Assembly: GCA_031841125.1 (NCBI GenBank)
Contig: CM063109.1
Coordinates: forward strand, 36,584,038 to 36,648,037
Length of the DNA stretch: 64,000 bases
Source: Acanthococcus lagerstroemiae
Taxonomy: Eukaryota; Arthropoda; Insecta; Hemiptera; Eriococcidae
Direction: 5' to 3'
The position numbers and the translations under genes were made by a program. The notes below the pieces were generated by a model. That model did not search any database. It worked only from the letters and a program-made list of their open reading frames with translations, and was not told where the DNA came from. Shown here piece after piece: positions 44,901-58,000 of the stretch. Every line of letters begins with the position of its first letter. The first letter of the stretch is position 1.

Positions 44901-47900
44901 ATTAAACATGAATAAGTATCGATTCGGATATCCTGCTTGTTATAAACTGCATGAATAAGATATTGACCTAGGACCAATTCGTCGGTCATATCAGTCAAGT
45001 TTTCATTCGTAACCTATGTCTGGCGAGTGAAGTTTTATGATGTCACGATAATTGATTAGGTCGAGAATCCGCGTCTTCCCAATACATTGTATATCGACAC
45101 ATGCCGCGTCTGTCATTTCTAAAAGCATTGGAAGCTGACAAGCTCGCGTGGTCATTGAGTTAGTTATTTTTAGTCGGTCGCGAGGGTCATTTTTATAATT
45201 GTGTGGATGAATCCGCTGTATCATATAGTTTGACCTCTACATCAGACGCTCTTGAGAGTAATACGGCGGCGATTTGTTAAAGCTCCTAGTTAGTAGTGTC
45301 GATTTTACTATTGTGTGCTTCTGTGAATCAAATATAACTGACCGCATGGACTCCGACAACATGTGAGTTGAACTTGATTTTGATGAGCCATGTCGAAAGT
45401 ATTGAAATTTCTGTTCCTGTGAATGAAAAAGTGTGAGTTTCCACCGCAGGCTCGTGTAAATAATTAGATTTGAAAAATGCCTGTTATCACGTTTCTATAG
45501 TGTAAGTAGTGTATTTTCCCCCCTAGGAAATGCGCCCGCTGTGACAAATTTGCCCGATAATTGTGTTCTCCTGTAAAATCTCTTTGTTGCTAAAGTACCG
45601 CCGAGAATAATCGAGAATCTTCAAAACGGGAATGAACTCTCATGATGCAGTGATAAGTGAAGGAAGTTCCTTGTTTATTCTGATAACAAGATAGTGTGTC
45701 ATCCAAGTTTTAGCGATAGCAAGCTTATTCATGGGTGTGAATACGGCACACTTCCATTCATGTGAATATAACTATCATCACCAACGAGTTACAGCTGCTC
45801 TCACATAAGGAAAGAGGATGAATGATCTATAAAATGTCTGCGTAATAAATGAAGCATGAAATTACTTGTAAACTAGTTAATTTGTTACAAGAATTCAAAA
45901 TTTTCTGAAGATCAACAATTGAGCTTCTCGACTTCTTGGAAACTGTTTTGTGCAGCTATAACTCCCAGACAGAGTATGCTGAACCGTGAAATGCTAAGTA
46001 TTAGGTGTTGGTCTTGGCATTCCAGCTGCATTGCAAAGTTCTGAACTAAATGGCCCGTGACCTGAAATATTACTTTGAAAAAAGAAGAAAAAAAACTTGG
46101 AAGTATGTAGAAGTCTGTAAAATTTTGGATATAGTTGCGACTGAGAAGATAGGCGCGGGGGTCATTTCAATAATTAATTTCCTTGAATCTACCAATGATG
46201 GCTGAATAAAGGATGAGAGCAATCACAACTCAAGTTGTGTGTTTCCATTCCAGTTCCACTAAGTCGACTAGAGATTCGTTAATTCTTAAGGTAACTGATG
46301 TCAAGCAATTGTAACGCCCTCAGAATAGTAATTTTCCCGGAAAAACGGTTCTGATACTTGTGCTCACCATCAGTACAATTTACCAACCCGTAAATGTTCT
46401 TGCCTACATGATCGCCAGGCTCAGTCAGCGTAATTTTGTTGAGTAGAGGGCTTCACCCCGTTGAAATATACTAAAAGTCCTTCTTCCACCCCCAGAAAGT
46501 TTGACAATTACTGTGGAGGGTAGAAGGGACGTAGCCATGTTTCAGCCTCCCCTATCTTGGAAGGTTATTTGCGCTATATGGTGGAACTTCTGGTGGCTCG
46601 TTGACCTGTTCGGTGTTATAAGATTGAAAGAGATGTGTAGCAAATGTTTCGGATTTTAAAGGTGTTATTCCTAGAAAAATGGTGATATGGAATACTTAAA
46701 ACAGTATCACGCATTGTTCCGACTTATAGTGGTCTGAATACATTGATGAAGACAAGTTTTGATTACTATATTTTTTCATCCGTAGAATGAAAATGAAATC
46801 GAATATCGACAATGGCTAAGCAGAAATTTTATCAGCGTCACAGTCACATTTCACACGGCGATAAGAAAATTATTTTTCACCGGCACTTTTAATACTGATT
46901 ACATTTGCGATTTATGCTTGCCTGTTATGTATTTTAATGTTGTCTTTATTTTTGTTCTAGGTAAGTTTTCTCAGTCTATGGCACGTAGATGTCGAAATTC
47001 CGTAAGTCCATCAGCTCACCATTCCATTTTACTTTATTAGGTATGTAATTTCATTCTTAATATTCCTTTGCAGTGGTTTGGTGAAACGCAACTACATAAT
47101 ATACTGCTAAACATTACAATATATGTATTATGGTTCCACGTTCAAAACTAGCACAAATTAAATGACTCATTTCATCAGTTAGAGTTTTCCTCACCAGTAG
47201 ATTTCTTCCTCTTAGTGCCTATCATGGAGATCTATTTCTTTCTCAATGGAAGCCGTGTACTGTACAATGAATGTTCCGTGTAAAAATTCCTCGTGTGATG
47301 TCCTGACTTTCGACGAGAGTACTGAATTAATGTACTTGTCTTTAATTCGGTTTTTATCAGGTGGAATTTCAGTGTCTTCTATAATTAGTCGTTCGATTCA
47401 AGCGTTCTATTTTTATAAATGGTAAATGTCGACGGAATTCGAACAGTCGTTCTGAATATTGACTGGGCGGATTACGGAGAAGACCGGCTTGGTCATTTTC
47501 TTTAACAGCTAGAAACTTCTAAAATTACGTAATGGAAAACAGTTGCACTAAACAAAGCGACTGATTTATAGTCACGAAAAATATTCAATTGCAGGAGGTT
47601 TGGAATCATCTTAAATATAGTCCCTCGGGACCATTTCATATCTGTTCCTGCATTACCCTGAAGTGTCCACGCCGGATGTGGTTACATTCAGTAACTCTGT
47701 CGACCCCGTCCGAATCTTTCTAGATATGTTTTTTCAACACTTCCTGTTTGGCTTAATCCGACGCTGAATCTCAGGGGAGAGTTACTCGCAAGTAGTCTAT
47801 CCTTGCATGTGTATCCATTGAGCCAAACATCCTTGCTAAATCCTGGTCGAGATATGGCGGCGCTGAAGAAACTACATTTTCCGTGCACTTATAGTTCCAT

Positions 47901-50900
47901 GAAGATGACATTCTGGTAAAGCCATGGATTCATACAAAAGAAGGTTGCTTGGACTTCGTCTAATTTTCTTGAGAATGGCTATCTATAGATTTCTCAAGAA
48001 TGGCGAATTGAGTCGAATTAATTTTTCCCCGCGGTTTTATGGTGGGAATATTGAGACTGGTTCTGTGTTGACATTTGAGGCCATGCGACTCTATCAGAGC
48101 TAGTCGAATCTCAAATGACATAAACTTGAGTTCTCAAAGGAGCAAGTAGATACATGAACATCACTTCGACGCGTATGCTAATATTTATCTGCATATACAT
48201 CTTGTTCGCATTTGGAATCGGATTAGGGTCGTTTTTCTAATCAGTACATCACGGCTTGTTCAACCTTCACATTTTTGCGGTCACGAGTGTATGTGGACTT
48301 GCATGGCTTCCATTGCAAATGGCTTACTTCGCGGTATGCTTTTAGTCGTAGTTGGTGCGTAACTTAAAACGATTTTGGCGGTATTGCGCACGAGTTCATT
48401 GATTTCAGAGTAGCAGGCTTAGTTACTAGGCTTGAGTTTCTGTCCATCAGGAATAAATTGAGACTTCAGAAATTGCAGATAGAAACGAGATTATGAACGT
48501 GCTGTGATGGCGTGCGGAAGTTATTATAAAAGAGTGAGCTGATGCATTGATTACATGTATCGTTGTTCAGGACTTCAATCCATATAGATGTGTGTGAGTT
48601 CTGGGAAAGGTATTCAAATATGCATCCAAATAAGGTCTCTTTTCCGAGTATTCTTCAGCACTCTCCAGCACCAGTTCGTGAAAATCTTACCATTTCTTTG
48701 TTGGGCGTTTTACATCATACAGCCCCTGATGCCATGGAAACGTAGATTAGACTCGCCGTTACTGTAATAACGGGCGCGCTGCCAATCATTTGTTCGGAAA
48801 GACGGCCACACCAATCATCCAACTGTCTATCATGACCAGCAGGAATCTGGAAACCGAAATTCTGTGTACGACACCCCGGCAGTTAAAGTAAATGACGATC
48901 TCTCGGTAATTTTGCTTGTGTAATCGGCGCAATATTCTTGGAGGTCTCGCGTTTTCTGACTGTCACAAATAGAAAGAGAAAGAAAGAGAGAAAAAAAAGA
49001 AAAAGATATAGTGACGTACATTTATGATTTCACCGATTCGAATTTGAAGGTCACCTATATTATTTCATCAGTGAGATGTAGGAACAAAAAAACCGAGGAA
49101 GTAGATTCGGTCAATTATTGCCGCCTCCGTTCTCTTGATTTATTTTGAAAATAAATGTTTATTTAAAAGGCTTACGGTATTTTCTGTTTTGGCATGAGTA
49201 TTTTCTTGATTTTTGTCTTTGTGGAAATAAAAATTTCAGGACATTTTTCTCTTCTAAAGCCGTGAATTAATCAAACAGCCTCATAAATCTCGTCCACGAC
49301 TTTCGTTTCAGTGCAACTCTTTTAATCCGACGTCAAGGCTGCCGGACACTGCACGTTATTGTTTTTTTTTTCTTTGTCGTTTTTAAGCTTCTTGATAAAA
49401 ACGTGTGTATACAGTAAAACTCAATTAATTTGTTGCTCGATGTTGTTTTTGGCCATCGTCCAATAACGTGGCTGAATCGGTCGGTGATCACGCTGAACTG
49501 TATTGTGATTGGAGTCGAGAGCGAGAATCTGGGTAACGGATTGAAAGTTGTCGAATGATGGCCATTGTGAACTATCGGTCTCCCTTTTTTTTATTAATTG
49601 GAAAGGCGACTGAATTGAGAGACGCTGAGTGTTATTCACGACCTTGCGATTACTGAGTCGGCTGTAAATTGTTGGGTCGTGGAATGGCAACTCAGAAACT
49701 AGCGACCTAGCGAGCTTCATTGAAGGCAATCTGAAGCTGGCTAACGTTTGTCTGAACACAAATACCGAAACTTGCTTCCTTGGCGGATTGCGTTTTTTCT
49801 AGTCTGTCTGACAGACTGAGTGGAGGGATAATGATTCATATGATTCAGGTGTTGGAATTCCAGTAGCGGCAGAAGGATTGTAGGACTTCAGCCTAAGCCG
49901 AAAGTAGGGAGACATTTTTTCCGGAAAACCTGAATTTCAATACGTTTTATCATTTTTATCAGACGAGCTGACTGCTGATTAGCTTATTATCTCAGTAGAT
50001 AGTGTTAAGACACATTCAAACTATGTTGGTGTTGATGCAGGTTCGCTGATTCATTCAAACTTCCTTTGAATTCATTCAGATTCCCTTCAAATGCACCCAG
50101 ATCCTCTAAAGGCTTTTTGAGATTCATCACATTCTGACTCCCCCAGACTACCGACACTATTACAAGTTCACTTATTCAAGATTCCTCCAGATGCTTTTGA
50201 TGCTCAACTCTGACCCGCTTAGACTTATTTCTGTTATTCTTAAAGTCGGATTCATTCTGTTACTCTTGCATATGGATATGTGCCCGTCTACCTGTGTACC
50301 TGCCTCATTGGTGAGATAAATGATTAACTGTTTGCATGCTCTATTAGTCTGTCTTCTTTTCGATTGGTGTCTCTCAGTGTGATTACCTGTCTATAGCTAT
50401 TTGTTTGGCTGGATATTAGGGTAATAACGACGTGGCCTTGCAGTTTTTTTGATTTTTTTGACAGGCAATCTGCTCAGTCCTGTTTGTATTGGATGGGCGA
50501 CAAATATCTGTATAGAGAGAAAATAAATAGCTCCCACACCTTTATATTTTTTTGACAGGTTATTGGAATTTGTGTTACATTTTCAGTATTGTATCGAACT
50601 ATGCAGGTCATACTATTACGCCCATTCCGTCAGTGGCCCTGGTTTTCATTGTGAAATATTAGAAACTGTTATGGTGAATACTTGGGGAACTTGAATTGAA
50701 AAAGTTCGATACTAAAAAGTGGAAACTCGAGGAACGGGAACAGACTGACAAATTACCCTAGTGTATTATGCTTTCATGTAAAATCGAGGCGCCGAGAAAG
50801 TTTTGCATCTTTTGGTCACAACATGGAAAAGTACTATTGGTAGGTCCTGAACGTAATTACCCTGTAATTTTTGTTGTCTTTGTAATCTTTGGGGAAATAA

Positions 50901-51299
50901 CTGAAAAACAAATCCCCCACATTGTTTTGTGACTCCAGTGCGTTTCATAATCAATACTGAACTTCTGCCGCTAGCACCGAATGAAAAGTATGATATTGAT
51001 CTAAGCGTGCAATGAGTACAACGTATCGTCTCCTGGTGACAGAGTACAAAGACGACGTGACCCGCCAACCTGTCCATATATGACCTCGTAGTCCTGCTCA
51101 ACGCCCAAAAAGAAAAACCAGCTAAAAGTCGCAAAACGCGTTGAGTACGCAGCATATCCTCTCGACAGAACATCAAGTAAGGTAGGTCGTGCCCCGGAGA
51201 TAGCCAGCGCTGTAAACAAACAGTCTAACCAATCAAGTTTGATCCAACAACCAGCAGAAGCGAAAAGCGTGATTGGTCAAGTGTTTGCTTGCTGCGTTG
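41991..51299. other. No recognisable gene over about 9 kb
   Basis: No exon, RNA gene or element with supportable ends was found. Seen here: a degenerate AATCTT(G/C)-type block at 42540-42610, an 11-G run at 44369-44379, a possible solo hAT-like terminus CAGGCCCGGGCCCATGGC near 44500, an AGAAAGAGAG purine tract near 48970-49010, and a GATTC/CTTCAAA-type cryptic repeat block at about 50060-50240. Confidence 0.4.
44369..44379. repeat. Poly-G tract (11)
   Basis: An uninterrupted run of about 11 G. Confidence 0.9.
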
Positions 51300-51810
51300 G
51301 CTAGCTCTGGTGTACGATTAGCCAAGACTCGTTCCCGACATGGGAAGTACTTTTAGCCGTGTCGGCTGTAACTTGCCATCGAGACCACAGATTGATCCTG
51401 GTGGGTGCTGAATGAAATGGTGCTTAATAGTTTGCTGGCTGCTCTGACTAGCTTAATGTGTAATCAACTAAGATTGACAGTTCTTGTCATGGAGGGTATT
51501 TACAGCCACGCAGGCTGTGATTTGTGTTGGAGACCTGGATTGCTTTTGTTGGTGATCGATTAATATGTAGTTTAATTGCTGTGTTGGTTAATGGTTTGAC
51601 TAGCTGAAATCTGAAATGTACAATTGGTCTAGACTGACTGTTTCTGACATGGAATGTACTTGCAGTCATTCCAGCTCTGCTTTGCAGTGGAGACCCTGGA
51701 TTTCTTCTAGGCGATTGGATAATGGTTTGTTATGCTGCGTCGGGAAGCTTCAATGTACAATCAGCCAAATTCCCAACATGAAAGGTACATATTTGCAGCC
51801 ATTGCTAGCT
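51240..51810. repeat. Tandem array, four diverged copies, unit about 136-159 bp
   Basis: Four blocks carry (T)GTACAAT(C)AGCC(A)A with anchors at 51310, 51457, 51616 and 51752. Each is followed by TTCC(C)GACATGG(A)AAGTACTT..CAGCC, and copies 1-3 continue GGCTGT.ATTTGC..TGGAGACC..GGATT and a GGTTTG...GCTGCG(T)TGG(T)TA linker. Copies differ by many substitutions and indels. No frame stays open across all copies. Confidence 0.8.
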
Positions 51811-51974
51811 ATATACCTTGAAATAACTTTTCGTACCTTTTCATTATGTCATCGCAGATGTCCTCTTGCTATTCTGGAACTCAAACAATATTGGACAAAA
51901 TTACTATTGATCGCAATGTACTAGGTCATCGCGCCACCGATTCCATCCGTACAGGAGTTAGCTGTTGTGACTAA

Positions 51975-52255
51975 CCAAAGAGATTGCCAGCACGTGTCAC
52001 TCTCCGGGTTTATGTGCATTCTTTTCCTAATGCTAAACATCTATATAGTTAGCCGATATAGGAAGAAGAGAAGAAGAGTCTGAGGGATTGCCTGCTTTTG
52101 TCACTCTCCGGTTTCAGTTGCGTTTTCTTACTGGAGTTGGAATTTTATGTAGTTACTCAATGTTAAAAAATGAATTAGAGGGATGGCCGGCACTTGTCTC
52201 TCTTAGTTTTCATTTGTATTTCCTTGTTGGTGTTGGAGGGTTATGTAGCTGGTAA
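51975..52255. repeat. Second tandem array, three copies, unit about 97-101 bp
   Basis: Three blocks start near 51980, 52081 and 52178. They share GAGGGATTGCC.GC.CTTGTCACTCTCCGG.TTTCA.TTGC.TTTTCTTACTGG.GTTGGA..TTATGTAGTTA-like sequence. The array begins about 165 bases after the end of the 147-bp array and has an unrelated unit. Confidence 0.8.
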
Positions 52256-54783
52256 TGATTCATCACCCGAGACTCGCGTCGATCTCCACCTCTGATGGAA
52301 CGCAGAAGCTGGCCAATGACTTGAGCTGTACTAGTGGCAGGCGCCACTCTTTTATGCTTCTTAATTGCAGTTCAAACTTGGAGGAACTAGTAGCGCTGTG
52401 GGTCCTCTCGTCTTCCTTTCCTCAGTCGGAGTTGAAAATCTGCTTTGCAAACTACCAGATCGTGCGACACATTCGGTATTTATGAACAAGTTACATCCGT
52501 ACTCAGCACGGTCGTGTTACAAGCTGGCTGTTATGAGCTCGCGGCGAAATACTAGAACTGGACGTGCAAGACGCCATGCCGAGCCATGGCCGGGAACGTG
52601 CGAGACGAGCTGTGAGTGGTTCCGTACTATAAGTATACAATTTCACGGTGACGTACGGCACTGGGAAGTAGTATTTAGTATAGTGTAGTTAAAATGGAAA
52701 GTATATCGGTATACTCCATAACTGCTTTATGTAAGGACTCGTTTCGCTCAAAGCTATTATACCTTATTCGCCGACGTTCTTTCCAACGCGATTTCTTCCT
52801 GTTTTTTTTCCTCTCTCCATCTTCTTTCTCTTCTTCTTCAACTCGAGCGATTTTTTTCCTCGTTAATCGCACGCGGAACCACGTCTCGCCGTACATATCA
52901 TCGTTCCGCAGTTCTATGTACGATGGCGTGAAAACAGGAAATTCGCAATCAGGTGCTATGTCGAAGTAGTTTTTTGTTAATCGTACGACTGTAGCGACAA
53001 TTTCGACGATATTTTATGGCGAGAAATAACAAGGATATTTCGAACTCTTCGAACTCGTTCGGTGGAAAGTACATAATATAATATGTATAAAACACGAACG
53101 TGTAACTATCACATTTTTACGTATATCTACCGTCATTTGTACGGATATACGAGTGTCCGCAAAGTTGCACTTCGGAACGTACGTTTCGGAAATTTGAAAG
53201 CTGTTTGTCGAGGCGAAATGCGATGGCGACGAGACCGTGTCGATCATTACTGGTCGTCGAAAAAGAAAGACGGGAGATGCAGAAATACTGACGGTCGTAA
53301 AAGACGAAACATAAATAACGCTCGCCACCTAGCCTTGCTTGTGTCATGTTTTCTGTGCTGGTTGTATAAACGCCTTCCTCATGCGGCACTGCGGCGTACG
53401 AGCGATGTCATCGATGCTGGTGGTTACGTGTTCGAACTGGAGAGGATGCTTGGGAAACGGTCATCTGTCGTAGAGAAGATGCCTGGAAAACAGTCATCTG
53501 TCTTGGGCGAGAGATGGTCGAAGTGAAACTGGCACGATTGACGTGGTAAGACCGACTTGGATTATCAGTTCAATGTTGCGCAGAATGCGAGTGAAGACTC
53601 TGCTGCTAGGCCAGTACCCTCAAACTGTACCATGGATTCTGCACCGGAGGCGAGCGCAGATCAGTGACTTCGAGACAGTGAAAGCGAAGAGAATGTGTGA
53701 AGTTGAAGACGTCGAAAATGAACAGCGTGTAAACGAGGAACGTACCAAAAGGAGGCCAGGTAGTCTCCCTTCAATTCGGAGTAAGAAAATTTAGCAAAAT
53801 CGGCTTTCAGTTGGCAAAATCAGATCAGCGGTTGGCAACATTTCAGAAGTGCTAATTTCACTTCTCTTCGCTTGTCGATTTCAAAAATGTCTTGACAATT
53901 GGCAGAATTGGATTCTCAATTGCCGAAATGAGCGTCTCCCTTTCCCTTTCTGTAAAAAATCACTTTGGTACGTGCCTGCACGGAATTTTTTGCCTTCATT
54001 CTTCTGTGTACGTAATAATTTATACGGAGTGATGCCATTACTCGATTTTAAATCTCGTTATTGGTTCCACGTTCTTGGCTCACGACTACAGCCGGTACTC
54101 AATGCGAAGTTTTTCATTTGCGAATCGCCCGAACGATAAAAACGATCCGAGGTTGGCGAACGTATTTGCAAACTTGCGCCAGTCGTTGTTTATGTGTCCC
54201 TCTTCGATAAGCTGAAGTCTGTACTCTTGTGAGGTAGAACTTGACCTTGTTTCATCCGTTCAGCTTTTTTGGAAAACTTCATCGTGTCAGTGTTTTTTAT
54301 GTGTTTTCTTCGGGGCAAATAGTCAGAAGTGGTTGGACGTATTAGCTAGACGCCATCGTGTTTCAGTGGATTGTAAACTACATTATATAAATTTTACGTT
54401 TTAACAGGTCTGGTAATGGCACTCGGTTGAATATATTTAATGTATAATCATCGTATTGTAATTTATTCGCATTTGATTGCGGACCGTGCCTCGCTTCGCA
54501 TACGCACACGAAAAATATCGAAACGGACGTGTTTATATTGTTTCTGTACGCCTCTGTGTTATCGTATTTTTAATGAGCGATAGCAAGCCATGAAGTGCGA
54601 TAACGCATATTTGATTCTGAAGTTCAATATTGTTAATCTATAGGTACTGAACTTATCTATTACTACACTACTACTGCTACAGTGTATTTATGTACTAATT
54701 GCCGATTACTTTCGCTATCAGTTACCTGTGAAAACGCTTTAACTGGCTATCAGATTGGCTGTAATCGTGCCCCTGTATATTTT
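52256..54783. other. No supported gene; CpG-richer at 52480-53770
   Basis: Several overlapping open frames on both strands (longest 53083-53526, 147 codons) show no recognisable domain. The raised CpG content lowers stop-codon frequency, which may explain them. A noncoding transcript or promoter cannot be excluded. Nothing firm was seen. Confidence 0.35.
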
Positions 54784-55047
54784 GACGCTGTTAAAAAGGG
54801 ACTTAAGCGACATTTGTTGACAAAATGAGATATTAGTATCGTTGGAAAAAGCGGTAAAAAGTAGAATTTTTTGACATTCCCCCCCCCCCCCTCCCGATAC
54901 AAAAATGTATACCCATGTTGGAAAAAACTTATCAGTGAACGCTATCTATGTCCGTAAACCGGCATTATTCATTGGCTTGTAATGTTACGTTTTGATTTTT
55001 TCAAAAAACATATTTTGTCGCTCAAGTCCTTTCTGCTTAACAGCGTC
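54784..55047. mobile_element. MITE with GACGCTGTTAA ends
   Basis: A 264-bp element. The left end is GACGCTGTTAAAAAGGGACT followed by TAAGCGACA. The right end reads GACGCTGTTAAGCAGAAAGG then ACTTGAGCGACA on the other strand. The inverted repeats total about 30 bp with small gaps. The interior includes a 13-C run at about 54879-54891. No clear target duplication is present. It is noncoding. Confidence 0.8.
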
Positions 55048-58000
55048 CATTTGTGACCTGAATTGCAAACCTATTGGTTCGTTGAGACAAGGAAAATTTC
55101 TACTCACTATATTATTCTTTTGTATAGATTGTCCTTCGTTCTAGTGAGTCATTCATTTGTTGACTTGGAGAGCAATGGCAGGTTCAGGAAACCATTTTGG
55201 GAGGAGCAATTCAAAATATATGAGAATAGTTGTAGTCTTGTTCGTTAAGTTTTCCTAAACTTATTTAAGACTCGCTAAAACTGTTTGAAACTTATTTGTG
55301 AATATCTGGTACTTGAAGGTTTGATTTACAGCTCTACAAGATATGATACTGACTTTTTAGAAGTCTTACAGCTACTTAAAACTCGTATAAGATTCGAAAA
55401 GATTCCGTGAAATTGACAAAAACTCCTCAGTTCTCATGTGAAACTCTAAGATTCGTTCAAGACTTCTGATGACTTTTCCAGGCTGGGTCAAGTTTTTTGA
55501 AAATTCTTCCATACAGGCATTTGATTGAAATAACGCTGCAGTTCTTAGTTTTCAGATATTCACTGAATAGGGTTTGAAGGTTGTTTGTTTGCATAAGTAT
55601 GTCAGTGTTTTCAGTTCACAAAAAAGAACTTGAAAATTGATTAGCGCACGTCCGGCATGCATAAATTAGTCCATACTCGTCGATTGATGTGCATAATAAT
55701 GAGTTTTAGTTTTATATTACTCGGTCGTAAAACATTTTTTGGGCTACGTTGAAGATATGTATACTCTGTCTGCAGTGCTTATCACTTGACCTTGCATCAG
55801 TGGCTGTAGCAAAATGTAACAAACTTTTGATAGTGATCTACAGAAGGAGCCACGCCGTGCTGTAAGTGGAAAAGACTCAGATTCGAATTAAGGCAGTCGT
55901 AGTTCGGTAGATTCTTGATACAGTTGCAGTGTCTGTCTTAAATGTTATGGCAATGTTCAGTTGTTGAATGATTGCCTGGCGGAGTGCATTGCCCGATTGT
56001 CTAGGGTATGTACACGTATATTTATTTGCAGTGGTATATACTGCAGTATACTAGTGTCTACTGTATTAGTGATTAGTTGTAACCTCCTCTTCCTTCTCCT
56101 ACGCAAGAAATTTTGATAATTCTTGTCCTAGACTAATAAAGCTATCCTGAACAGCTTAACTATTGCGAAGTAAGAATTGAAGAAGGGCTGGTATTCCAGA
56201 GAAATGAAGGCAAGAAGTGAATCCAGAAGGAACGGGCAGTCAGAAAGTGGATAGTGTGAAGATTACTTTTGATGTATAAACGAAAAGAGGCTACAGCAGC
56301 CCCCCGAATGGTTGTTGCATCCGCGAACTGAATAAATCTTCTGGTTATTATCGGATGCGTGTGTCACTTCGCATTCACGTTTGTCGGCCTGATGCTCATT
56401 TTGTGTTGAAAGTTCTCGCATTCCTGCGGACATGCTACTAAGAAGTTGAAGTCCTTGAGCGTAAGAATTCGGCGTCATTTTTCGATATTTGCCTAAATAT
56501 TTTTGTTCCTGCTGTGCGCTGGGCCATCTGTACCTGTCGAATTGACCACTTCTTTGATGCATTTTTGGATTATCGTCGTCTGCATACCGCGATGACGAGA
56601 TCGTTAGCCGGCATACATATTTGCACCGGCATTCGCAAAACAGTATGGCAGTGTTTATGGGGATATTCAGTGAAGATTTCGGATTTGGTTGGATTCTTGA
56701 TTGTTGATGTTATGGAAACAGAGGTTTTAGGCTCATCGTTCGTCAATAGAAAGACGTTGCTCAAATTATGTTGGTAGCGTTTCTCTCGACTTAGATCGGA
56801 GGTTTCAGTTAAAAGCAGCTCTTTGTGGTCCCAGCAATGTCCTGAACAGTTCGATTCTTTTGACTTGAATGACGTGACAGCTTGCAAGTTACAGGGAAGA
56901 ACTCTGGAATACTCACGGCATGACGAGAAATCCGTAATGTAGGTGTATTAAAGTCATGCATTGAAGGGGAGGAATCATGCAGTAATGCAAGATTTGTACG
57001 CGTTTTCATGATGCAGCAGTGCATTTTTCTAATCGTTGAGCTTCTTCAAGCAGTGGAGATCATTCTTTTGGCCACTCACGCTTAAACAGTCGAACATTTT
57101 CATTCCTTAGCCATCCCTTTCACAGTGCAGTTGTGCTTGACAAAACTTGATACTAAGACAAAACAAAAATTTCATCCGTATAGCTAACGTTAAATGTGAA
57201 GTACTCTTCATGCTAATAATAATGATAGTTGGAGCATTGGACCAACATGTCAAACTAATACAGCGGTCGGTTGAAAGACAGGACACGACACGCTTGCCAC
57301 GCGTACTAATGTGTAACTCGAATGTGAATCTTGCTAATAAGACAGCTGTACACTGATAATGGAGTAATATCCAAAAATGTTCTTTGTCTGAATGTGAAAG
57401 AAGGGCATTCGTGTGAAAAGGAGGCAGTTTGAAGAGAAAGAAGGAAAAATCGAGACGTCCATCCCCATATAGAGTAGCGCGAAATATGGATGGTGATATA
57501 CAAACACACTGCATGAAACCTATTACTCTCTCAACGAACTTGTTTGTAAGTATGAACTGATAAAGTGGAAGTTAGAATCTGATGTACTTTAATATTATTT
57601 TACTACATGACCCGTCATTCTCTCAATCCAATTTCAGGTATCAACTTTTTTGGAGAGAAGGATTACTTCAAACTGTTCATCGGTTTCAGAAATAGTTTTT
57701 ACAGACTTGCTACTAGTGTTTATCTAATGCAGTGTTCTTAGCGTAGTACCTATTCAATAAATAACTCCTTGAGATCAGGTATTCATTATGTGTACGTATT
57801 GTTCCAAGTCTGAGTATCTGGCGAGTAAATGAGTATATATGGCGAGTAAAATTGGAAAATCATTGGGAACTTCACCGAATGGTACTTCCTCCTGTAGGTG
57901 CACATGGATTAGAATGACGCACATACACAGCATACAATCTTTCGGTCTCAGTTAGTTGTGGAAGTTGAGCAACATCACCACTATAGGTGTGAATAGTGAG

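Noticed and set aside
46375..46405. Possible miR-100-like sequence (CCCGTAAAT)
   Set aside because: Only the first bases resemble the mature miRNA, and there is no surrounding hairpin of the right kind.
50766..51219. Minus-strand frames of 136 and 72 codons as a gene
   Set aside because: No recognisable domain. They overlap the approach to the tandem array at 51240 and there is no splice or promoter support.
53083..53526. 147-codon plus-strand open frame as a protein
   Set aside because: Opposing frames (53014-53389, minus) cover the same bases. The product is low in recognisable motifs and the interval is CpG-rich.
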